Made by a program: the position numbers and the translations under genes
Part shown: positions 38,701 to 50,700 of the stretch, piece after piece
How positions within the stretch are numbered: position 1 is the stretch's first letter
Layout: each line of letters opens with the position of its first letter
The notes under the pieces: generated by a model
The model's input: only the letters and a program-made list of their open reading frames with translations
Database searches by the model: none
Told to the model about the DNA's origin: nothing
Assembly: GCA_964431735.1 (NCBI GenBank)
Contig: CAYSLJ010000006.1
Location: forward strand, 1-64,000
From: CALARM01 sp964431735
Lineage (GTDB): Bacteria; Vulcanimicrobiota; SpSt-956; JAKJGF01
Direction: 5' to 3'
Length of the DNA stretch: 64,000 nucleotides

Positions 38701-41700
38701 GTATATGGAAAGATGTTCTCCGCTGTGACAGGGTCGGCATTTATGATAATTTCTTCAGCCTCGGCGGAGATTCCATTATGAGTATTCAGATAGCGGCAAG
38801 GGCAAACAATGAGGGAATCCATATTACGGCATCAAATATTCTTCGTAATCCCACTGTTGCCTCTCTTTCTTCTGAAATTAAAGAAAAAGCCCATGTTGCA
38901 GGAGAACAGAAAATACTTTCCGGAGAAGTACCGTTAATACCTGTTCAGGAATGGTTCTTTGAACAGGGATTCAGAGAATTAAATTACTTCAACCAGTCTT
39001 TCCTCTTCACGTTGAAACAGGATGTGGCAGCAGAAGTTATAGAAAAAACCCTGAATATTCTTCAGACCCATCATGACGGTCTGAGACTCAGATTTAAACA
39101 TACAGACGGTGAATACAATTTTGGCGCCGGTACACAGCAGGAGGGAAAATGGATTCAGTGGTACGAAAGTCCTGAGAAATCCCATATTTCCGTTGAAATT
39201 TTTGCACTTCCGGACTTGTGTCACGATGATCTCTCGGGATTTATTACGGGAAAATGCACATCCCTTCAGGCGTCTCTTGACATAACAGAGGGGCCGACAG
39301 TAAGATCGGTCATTTTTAAAGGACACTGTGACGGCAGAGACAGACTCTTTATTGCAGTGCATCATCTCTGTGTTGATATGGTGTCATGGAGGATAATCAT
39401 AGAAGATTTCCACAGTATATACAGAAGTATTTCTGCAGGTGAAACTCCTTCTCTTCCGCCAAAGACTTCTTCTTACAGAGAATGGGCTCTCGCTTTAAGG
39501 AAATATAATGCAGAAGTTCACAGAGATTACTGGTTAAATGTTTTGAGGGATATTTCGCCTTTCCCTGTAGAGTATAAAGAGTCAACATTCTCCGATATAA
39601 GAGAATATAAAGTCAGTCTGCCCTTACAGGAAACAGATCTCTTGATAAATTCTGTTCCTTCAGTCTATAACACTCAGATAAATGACATATTACTTTCTGC
39701 TCTTCTTATGGCATTCAACCGTGTCCTGAATGTGCCTGAAGTGATTATCAATCTTGAAGGACATGGCAGAGAAGAAATTACTGATGAAGTGGATCTGTCC
39801 CGTACTGTGGGCTGGTTTACTTCAATTTTCCCTGTCCGCCTGAAGAGTCCTTCCATGGAACCGGGAAGTATTATAAAATCCGTAAAAGAAATACTTCGTT
39901 CCGTACCCGATAAAGGCCTCTCATATGGAGTATTGAGATACCTTTCGGAAGGTAAAGAAGATTTAAAGAAACTGGAATGTAAGAGAGTGGGCTTTAATTA
40001 TCTCGGCCAGATAGACTCCTCTATACTTGACGGAGAATTGCTCTGCGGAACAGAAGAATCTGCCGGCCCCCCCGTATCTCCTGAGAACGGTATTATAAAT
40101 ATTCTGGATCTGAACGGATTTATTTCAAAAGGAATTCTCTCTATGATGTTTACTTACAGCAGTAATATCTGGAAAGAAGAAAGGGTCAAACATACAGGAG
40201 ATTCTTTTATAGAAAGTCTCAAAGAAATTATTGATCACTGTATGAAAACAGAAGGGAAACACTTTACGCCATCTGATTTCCCCCTTGCTACAGTAACCCA
40301 GTCATTCCTGGACACAATTGCCGATCCTTCTTCAGTAGAATCTATTTACGGCCTTACCCCTCTTCAGGAAGGTATGCTTTTCCATACCATTTATGCCCCC
40401 GGCTCCGATGAATATTCTATGCAGATTTACTGGCATTACAGGGAAGATATAGATGAAGATGCCTTACGTGCATCATGGGAAAAAGTAATCTCCCGTCATA
40501 CCATATTGAGAAGTGCCTTTGTATGGCAGAATATGGAAAAACCTGTTCAAATTGTTTACAGAGACGTTCCTCTCCCGTGGCACAGGGAAGACTGGAGTTC
40601 TGTACAGGAAACAGAGGAAAAACTGAAAAAATATCTTCTCACAGACAGAAATGCCGGTTTCGAGCTCACAAAACCCTGTCTTATGAGATTTCATCTCATA
40701 AAACTGGGAGAAGAGCATTACATATTCGTATGGACTTCCCATCATATTATTCAGGACGGATGGTCTCTCCCTGTTATAATGAGTGAAGTAACAGCCTGTT
40801 ACAGAGCTTTTTCGGAAAATAAACAGGTAGAACTTCCCGAAAGTCCTCCCTATGAAGGATATATAAAATGGTTCAGGAATGTTAAAAAGTCAGAAACTGA
40901 AAAATACTGGAAGGAATATGTGAAAGGTTTCTCCCTTCCCACACCTCTTAATATCGGCAGAAGATCGGTAAAATCCGACAGCCACGGTTATATGCCCAAT
41001 GTAAAAGAAACAGGAGATTTTTATCCTGAAACCTTTGCCTCTGAAGCTTCTGCTTTTGCCAGAAAACATAAAATTACCGTAAATATCCTTTTACAGATGG
41101 CCTGGGCTATAGTTCTTTCAAAATACAGCGGTTATCGTGATGTGCTGTTCGGAGCAACAGTGTCGGGACGACCTGCAGAGCTCAGGGGAGTGGAAAACAT
41201 GGTAGGACTCTTTATAAATGCCATACCTGTGAGAGTAAAAATAGATGAAAATATAAATATAATCTCACAGCTTGTAGAATCCCATGAGTCTTTCCAGACT
41301 TCATCCAATCACTTTATGATCTCTTTAAATGAGATAAAATCTTTTACGGATTTATCTCCCGATTCTCCATTCTTCGACAGTATTTTTGTCTATCAGAATT
41401 ATCCTTTCAGAGATGTCACGGGAACACATGAAAAACTCAATCCTCTTGACCTGGGAGCCTTTGAAAGGACAAACTACAGTATTACCATTTCATGCGGTAT
41501 GACGGAAAAAGTCTCTATGAGAGTAATTTATGACGGAGATGTTTTTGAAGAGAATATTATAAAAAGACTCATTGCCCATATCTATGAAGCAGCCCTGTGG
41601 ATTATGAAAAATCCGGAAAAGTCGATTAAAGATGCGGAAATTATCCCCGAAAGAGAAAAAGAAGAACTTCTTTACGGATTTAATCATACAGAGTGGCCAT

Positions 41701-44700
41701 ATGACAGGAATCTTATGATGAAAGATTTGCTGGAAGAAGCAGCCGAGAAATACGGAGATAATACGGCTGTAGTATATAAAGACGAAAAAATTACTTATCG
41801 GGAATTGAACGAAAAAGCAAATACTCTCGCCCGTGTATTGAGAGAAAAAGGTATCGGAAGGGGCAAAACTGCAGGTATCTTTATAGATCGTTCCCTGGAA
41901 ATGGTAATGGCCGTAATAGCCGTTGTTAAATCAGGTGGTGTCTATATACCGGTAGATCATGAATATCCTTCTTCCAGGATAGAATATATGCTCAAAGACA
42001 GTGATGCCTCCATACTCCTTACGAGACAGGAGCTGGCGGAAAAACTTGATTTCGGAGGCACTGTTTTATTCCTTGATGATGAAAAACTTTATGAAGGAGA
42101 CAGCAGTAATCTTTCTTCTATAAATGGGCCGGAAGATGCTGTTACCATTATATATACGTCCGGTTCCACTGGAAACCCGAAAGGTGTTATAACAAAACAC
42201 CCCGGGCTTACCCATTTCTGTCTCTGGTATAAAGAAACAAGACATCTTACGGAAAAGGATAATACGACAAAATTTGTCTCCTTCGGCTTTGATGTTACCA
42301 TGTGGGAAATATTCCCGACCCTTATGAGCGGTGCCGCCCTCCATATTATAGAGAGTGATATCCGCCTCTCTCCCTATCAGTTAAATGACTATTTCGAGAA
42401 AAACAATATTACCGTGAGCTTCCTCCCCACGCAGTTCTGCGAACAGTTTATGGCCCTTACGGACAATCACTCACTCAGGTGGCTGGATACTGCAGGAGAA
42501 AAGCTCAGAACTTATACAGAGCGGAATTATACCCTTGTAAACGGCTACGGCCCGACGGAATATACTGATTGTATTTCATGGTTTATTGTGGACAGGCCTT
42601 ATGAAAATATTCCTATAGGTAAACCCATCAGTAATACGAGGGTTTATATATTGGGAGAAGACGGAAAACTCGTTCCTCCATGTGTCCCCGGAGAACTCTG
42701 TGTGGCAGGCCACGGCATGACAGGAGGTTATTTAAACAGATCTGATCTTACAGAGTTAAAGTATATAGAAAATCCATTCGTGGCCGGTGAAAAGATGTAC
42801 CGCACGGGAGACCTTGCCAGATGGCTTCCCGACGGAAATATTGAATATCTGGGAAGAATTGATACACAGGTTAAAATCAGAGGCTTTCGAATTGAACTTT
42901 CAGAAATAGAACAGACCATGAAGAAGATACCATGGATTACCGATGCGGCAGTAATAGACAGAGACGATGAAGATGGAAGAAAATATCTCTGTGCCTACTA
43001 TGTTCCTGTCCGGAATTTTGCCGGAGAAGATGAAACGGGAAAAATAAAAACGTTCCTCAAGGAATCTCTTCCCGATTATATGACTCCCCAGTTTATTATG
43101 AAAATCGATGTCATACCTCTTACTCCGAACGGAAAAATTGACAGAAAATCCCTCCCTGCACCTGACGAGTCTATGGTAAAAGAAGAATTTATCCCTCCCT
43201 CTACAGAGACGGAAAAGAAACTTTCGGCTATATGGGAAGAAATTTTAGGCGTCAGGGCAGGTATGAACAGTAATTTCTTCGACCTGGGAGGCCATTCCAT
43301 TAAAGCAGTGGCTCTTCAGAGCAAAATTCAGAAGGCTTTTGATATTGCCATAAGTCTGAAAGATATTTTCAAATATTCTACCCTGAAAGAAATGTCTCTT
43401 CTGATTGAAAAGAGCAGTAAAACCTTTATTTCTATTTCACCTGCGCCGGCCATGGAGTATTATCCTGTTTCTTCCGCACAGAGACGTATGTTCCTTCTAA
43501 ATCAGATGGATCAGCAGAGCATTAGCTATAATGTTCCCTGCCTGTTTATTATCGAAGGCTTGCCGGACCATAAAAAACTGCTTCAATCAATAGATTCTGT
43601 TATTAAAAGACATGAAATACTCAGAACTTCTTTTCATATACATGACGGCGAACCGGTTCAAAAAATCCATGAAACTGTTCATACGGAACATATATACAGA
43701 GAAGAAGAGTGCGGGAATATTTCCGAAATAGCAAAAGAGTTTATCCGTCCCTTTGATTTATCTGCCCCTCCTCTTATAAGATGTGCTCTTATAAAGATAG
43801 CTTCGAAAAAGCACCTCTTTATTCTGGATATACATCATATTATCTTTGACGGTGTGTCTTTTGATATATTTATGAGAGAGCTATGGGGTTTTTACAGAGG
43901 CCATGAGTTGCCTCCTTTAAAGTTACAGTATAAGGATTTTGCCTTCTGGCATGAAAATCTCTTAAAATCGGAAGAAATAAATAAACAGAAAAAATACTGG
44001 ATCAATGTCTATGACGGTGAACTTCCCGTGTTAAACCTTGTGACAGACATGGCCCGTCCTTCTGAAATATCTTTTCACGGAAAACACAGACTTTATACAA
44101 TAAACAGTAATATCACTTCCGGACTGAGAAAAATGGTTGTCCGGGAAGGAACGACTATGTTCATGACAACACTGGCATGTTTTTCCCTTCTTCTTTCAAA
44201 ATATACCTCTCAGGAAGATATAATAATAGGAACTCCCGGCACAGGAAGAACCATCCCTGAGGCGGATTCTCTTATGGGCATGTTTGTAAATACGCTGGCC
44301 ATAAGAACTGCTCCCGGAAGAGACAAAACCTTCAGAGATTTCCTGAAAGAGACGGAAACACAGGTTCTCTCAGCCTATGACAATCAGGATTATCAGCTGG
44401 ATATGCTTATTGAAGATCTCTCTGTCAGGAGAGAGGGAGGCAGAAATCCTCTCTTTGATGTATTGTTTGATATTGTGAACAGAAAAGAAGATAAATTCAT
44501 GGAAGATATCTGTCTGAAGCCTGTGGAAACTGATATGGATGTGGCAAAATTCGATATTGTAGCGACTGTTATCGAAAATGAAGCCCATCTCAGTCTGAGT
44601 ATTGAATACCGTGACGACCTGTTTCTTCCTGAAACCATAGACAGAATGGCAGAACATTATATCAATCTTCTCGAGGATATAGTAAAGAAAAAAGACGGTA

Positions 44701-47700
44701 AGCTTAAAGATATGGACATGGTTTCGGAAGCAGAGAAATACAGATTGCTTCATGAATTTAATAAAACCTCCCGTCCCTATAAACTGAATAAAACCATTCA
44801 TGAACTCATAGAAGATTCTGTTCATGAAAATCCTGATAAAATTGCAGTGGTCTGCAGAGACAGATGTCTTACATACAGCGAACTGAGCCGCTACGGACAA
44901 ATTCTTTCGGGAAAACTTCTGTCTGCCGGGGTGAAAGGCAATGAGATTGTAGCCATAAGGGTTTCCCAGTGTCTGGAAATGATCCCCGGTATACTTGGTA
45001 TTCTCAAATCAGGAGCATCTTTCCTGCCGGTAGATCCTTCGTACCCTTCAGAAAGGGTTGAATTTATGTTACACGACTCAGGAGTAAAGGTTCTTCTTAC
45101 AGAGAAGCATTTAGAGAGAGATGTAACTTTCAGCGGTACTGTTATATGTCTTGATGATGACACACTCTGGCATGGAACTGTCCCTGAATATGTAAACTCC
45201 GCCAGAGCTTCCGACCCTGCCTATGTCATCTATACGTCAGGCACGACAGGACTGCCGAAAGGCGTGGTGATAGAGCACTCATCTCTTGTAAATCTGAGTC
45301 TTTATTTTAAAGATTTATTTTCTCTTTCTCAGTCCGACGGCATGACTAAATATGCAGGCTTCAGTTTTGATGCAGGCATGTTTGAAATATTCCCGTGTCT
45401 TATTTCCGGTGCAACTCTTTATATAATTCCCGATGAGATGAGACTGTCTCCGAAAGAAATAAATGTCTATTTCGAAGCAAATAAAATCACCTGTTCCTTC
45501 CTGCCGACCCAGTTTGCGGAACAGTTTATGGAACTGGAGGAAAACACCTCTCTCAGGTATCTTTATACAGGAGGAGATAAACTCAGGTATTTCAAAAAAC
45601 AGCCCTATAGATTGATGAACTGTTATGGCCCAACTGAATATACTGTAGTAACGACAACATTCCCCGTAGACTCTATGGACGATAATATTCCCATAGGGAA
45701 GCCTCTGGCAAATACGGAGCTATATATTCTTGACAGTGACGATCATTTATTGCCTGCCGGTGTGCCGGGAGAACTTCATATATCGGGAGCGGGCCTTTCG
45801 AGAGGTTATCTCGGTAGGCCTGAACTGACGGAAGAGAAATTTGTAAACAATCCTTTCTCTCCAGGCAAAAAGATGTATCGTACAGGAGACCTTGCAAGGT
45901 GGCTTCCTGACGGAAACATTGAATTCCTGGGAAGAATTGATGCTCAGGTAAAAATAAGGGGCTATCGTATCGAACCGGGAGAAATAGAACAGACTCTGAA
46001 GAAAATAAGCTGGATCAGAGATGTAGTAGTAATAGACAGGGAAGATAAGCCGGGGAATAAATATCTCTGTGCCTATTATGTTCCTTCCCCTGATAAAGAT
46101 TTCCCTGAAGAAGAAGATGTGGAAAGAATAAAAACATTCCTTAAAGAAAGTCTTCCCGATTATATGGTTCCACAGTTTATTATAAAGATTGATGCCATAC
46201 CTCTTACACCTAACGGAAAAATTGACAGACATGCTCTTCCTCTACCTGACTCTTCCATAATGAAAGAGGAATTTATCTCTCCCTCTACAGAGATTGAAAA
46301 GCATCTTTCAGAACTCTGGGAAGAGGTACTCGGCGTAAAGGCGGGCCTGTCTCATAATTTCTTTGACCTGGGCGGTCATTCCCTGAAAGCAGTGGCCCTT
46401 CAGAGTAAAATCCAGAAAGATTTTAATATTACCATAACCCTGAAGGATATTTTTAAATATTCTACATTAAAAGAAATGTCTCTTTTTGTTGAAAAGGGAA
46501 CGAAGAGAGTTGTTTCCGTTGCCCCTGCTCCTGAGATGGAATATTATCCCGTTTCTTCTGCCCAGAGACGTATGTTCCTTATGAATCAGATGGAAGGTAA
46601 AAGTGTTACATATAACACTCCTCTGGTATTTATCATTGAAGGAGCCATTGATCACAAAAAATTAAGTGATTCCATAGATAAAGTCATAGAAAGGCATGAA
46701 GTGCTCAGAACCTCTTTCCATATACATAACGGTAAGCCTGTCCAGAAAATTCATGAAACTGTCAGGGCAAAACGTATCTATAGAGAAGGAGAAGAAGAGG
46801 ATATTGAAGGAATATTGAAAGATTTTATCCGTCCCTTTGATCTCTCCTGTGTTCCTCTTCTCAGATTTGCTCTTGTAAAAACAGGGCCGAAAAGATATGT
46901 CTTTATGCTGGATATACATCATATTATCTTTGACGGAGTATCTTTCAATATATTTATAAGAGATCTCTGGAGTTTTTATCAGGGAAAAGATATTTCTCCT
47001 TTAACGATACAGTATAAAGATTTTGCCTTCTGGCATGAAGCTCTTTTAAAATCGGATGAAATAAATAAACAGAAGAAATACTGGCTTAATATCTATGAAG
47101 GGGAACTTCCCGTATTAAACCTGATGACCGACAGACCCCGTCCTTCTGAAATGTCTTTTCACGGGCAGCACAGGATTTATACCATAGACAGAGATATCAG
47201 TTCCCGTTTAAAAGCCATGGTATCCCGGAGAGGTTCAACCCTTTTTATGACAGGTTTTGCCTGTTTTTCCCTTCTCCTGTCCAGATATAGTTCCCAGGAA
47301 GATATAATCATAGGAACTCCCGGTACAGGAAGGAATGTGCCTGAAATAGAGCCTCTTATAGGTATGTTTGTAAATACCCTGGCCATAAGAACTTCTCCCG
47401 TGAGAGATAAACTCTTCGGAGATTTCTTAAAAGAGACGGAAGAGATGATACTTTCTGCCAGTGATAACCAGGATTATCAGTTAGATATGCTTATCGATGA
47501 CCTGGGTCTGAAGAGAGATGCAGGCAGAAATACTCTCTTTGATGTAATGTTTGACATTGTGAACAAAGAGGAAAAGAAATCCATGGAAGGTATTAATCTG
47601 GAACCGTTCCCTATGGAAGTGGATGTGGCAAAATTCGATATTACAATGACTCTTGTCGAAGATACTGAAAACCTCTACGTCGCTGTTGAATACCGTGATT

Positions 47701-50700
47701 CCCTGTTTCTTTCTGAAACTATCGACAGAATGGCAGGACATTATATCAATCTACTGGGAGATATATCAAGGAAAAAAGAGGGCAGACTTAAAGACATGGA
47801 TATACTGTCTGAAGATGAAAAACACAGATTGCTCCATGAATTCAACAAAACTTCACTCCCTTATAATCTGAACAGAACAATTCGTGAGCTTATTGAAGAT
47901 ACTGCTCTGGCTCATGGTGATAATATTGCAGTTGTATGTAAAGACAAAAAACTTACTTACAGTGAACTGAATAGAAATTCTCATATACTTGCAGAAAAAC
48001 TGCTCTCTGCCGGAGTAACAGGTAATGAAATTGTAGCCATAATGATTTCCCAGAAGGTTGAAATGATTGCCGGTATCATGGGCATACTTGAAGCGGGAGC
48101 GGCGTTCCTTCCCATAGATCCCTCTTACCCTGCTGAGAGAATTGAATATATGATGGAAGATGCAGGCGTATCAACCCTGCTTACAGAGACCCCGTTGAAG
48201 ACAAAGGTAAAATTCGGCGGCTCTATTATCTGTCTTGATGAAGATTCTATATGGGAGGGAACTGTAACGGAAAGGGAAAGAAGAGGAAAATCTTCTGACC
48301 TTGCCTATATTATTTATACGTCAGGCACGACAGGACTGCCGAAAGGTGTAGCGATAGAACATCGTTCTCTTGTAAATCTGAGTCTTTATTTTAAAGATTT
48401 ATTTTCTCTTTCTCAGTCCGATAGCATGACTAAATATGCAGGCTTCAGTTTTGACGCAGGTATGTTTGAAATATTCCCATGTCTTATTTCCGGTGCAACT
48501 CTTCATATAATTCCCGATGAGATTAGATTGTCTCCGAAAGAAATAAATGTCTATTTCGAAGCAAATAAAATCACATGTTCTTTCCTGCCAACACAGTTTG
48601 CAGAACAGTTTATGGAACTGGAGGAAAACACATCTCTCAGGTATCTTTATACAGGAGGAGATAAACTCAGGTATTTCAAAAAACATCCCTGGACATTGAT
48701 GAACTGTTATGGCCCCACTGAATATACGGTGGTAACCACTACCTTTCCTGTAGACTCTACGGGCAATAATATTCCCATAGGGAAGCCTCTGGCAAATACG
48801 GAGTTATATATCCTTGACAGTGACGTTCATTTAGTGCCTGTTGGAGTTCCAGGGGAACTTCATATATGGGGAGCGGGCCTTTCGAGAGGTTATCTCGGCA
48901 GACCTGATTTGACGGCAGAAAAATTTGTAAGTAATCCCTTCCGGGCCGGAGAAAAAATGTACCGCACTGGAGACCTGGCCAGATGGCTTCCTGACGGCAA
49001 CATTGAGTTCCTGGGAAGAATGGACGAACAGGTAAAAGTCCGCGGTTACCGTATAGAACTCGGAGAAATTGAACATGCCATAAAGGAATATTCCGAAATA
49101 AAAGATGTTGTCCTTATGGCTCACGAAATCACAGAAGGTGATAAGACTCTCTGTGCCTATATTGTATCAGACCATGATATAGATGAAGAAAAACTCAGGG
49201 ATTTCCTCAGAAAAACTCTGCCTGACTATATGGTTCCGTCTTATTTTATCAAAATGGATGAAATACCTCTTACGCCAAACGGAAAGGTAGACAGGAAAAA
49301 ACTGGTTCCTCCTGACCTTACAGATTATAAGAAGGAGATTAAAACACCGAAAAATGAAAATGAAGAGAAGCTCTGCAGAGCCTGGGAAAAAGTCCTTAAT
49401 GTCAGCAATATAAGCATGGATGACAACTTCTTTACCCTGGGAGGTCATTCCCTGAAAGCAGTGGCCCTTGTGGCCGAACTTCAGAAGGATTTTGACATAA
49501 AATTAAATGATATATTCAAATATCAAACCATTGAAGAACTGGCTGAAAATATAACAGGCATAAAAGATAATCTGAAAAGAAGGCTCCTGGCTTTGAAAAA
49601 TGAAATGTCTTTACCTGTCAGGGAAGAAAGTGGTATGGCGGAAATAGAAGAGGCTATCGGAAAATACAGGGATGAATACAAAAAATATGCCTCTGTAGAT
49701 CTATCTGTAAAGAAGCATTATAAAAATATACTTCTTACGGGAGCGACAGGTTTCCTGGGCAGCTATCTCCTCCGTGACCTTCTTACGAAAAGAGATGCCA
49801 AGATTTATCTACCGGTAAGGGGTAAGAGTGAAGAAGAATGCAGAGAACGTCTGATAAAGAAATTAAATTATTATTTCGGCTCAGAATTATTTGAAACATA
49901 CAGAGAGAGAATCACAGTGCTCATGGGTGATCTTTCGGAGGAAAACCTGGGTCTTCCGGCAGATTTATATGATGAACTTTCATTGAAAGTAGACTGTATA
50001 ATAAACGCTGCAGCCAATGTGAAACACTACGGTCTCTATAAGGAATTCTATGACGGCAATGTAAAATCCAATCATAATCTGATTAAATTTGCTCTGAAAG
50101 GGAACATGAAAGACGTCCATCATGTTTCCACTACCTCTGTAGGAACAGGCTATATAGAAAATAAAAGTAAAGCCGTCTTTACTGAAGACACTGTGGACAT
50201 AGGTCAGAAGTCAGACAACTTTTACCTTCAGACAAAACTGGAAGGAGAAAAAGTTGTTCTCGAAGGAAGAGCAAAAGGTCTTGCTGTCAATATTTACAGA
50301 GTGGGTAATATTACCTTTGATTCAGAGAAAGGCATATTCCAGGCAAATATAGAATCAAATGCCTTTTATCAGCGTATAAAATCTTTTATAAACCTGGGCA
50401 TCATTCCACAGGGCTTCGGCGAAGCAGAGCTTTCCTATGTAGATGGAGTAAGCAGCGCAATTCTCTCACTCTTCGACGTGAAAGAACTTGAGAATAACAT
50501 ATTTCATATAGAAAATCCGCAGAAGGCAGATCTGTCTGAGTTAATGACTTCAGAGGCACTGGGACTCAATATTCAAACTCTGGAGATGCCTCTTGTCATA
50601 GATTATCTGCTGGAACATTATGACCACGAAGGTTTCAGGGAATATATAGAAAACCTTATGGTTCATATGGGATTTATGGCAGAAGAAGATATGAATAAAA

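Noticed and set aside
22338..49448. Many 60-176-codon ORFs antisense to the NRPS genes
   Set aside because: They recur at equivalent positions in homologous modules, as expected for shadows of conserved coding sequence, and show no family motifs.
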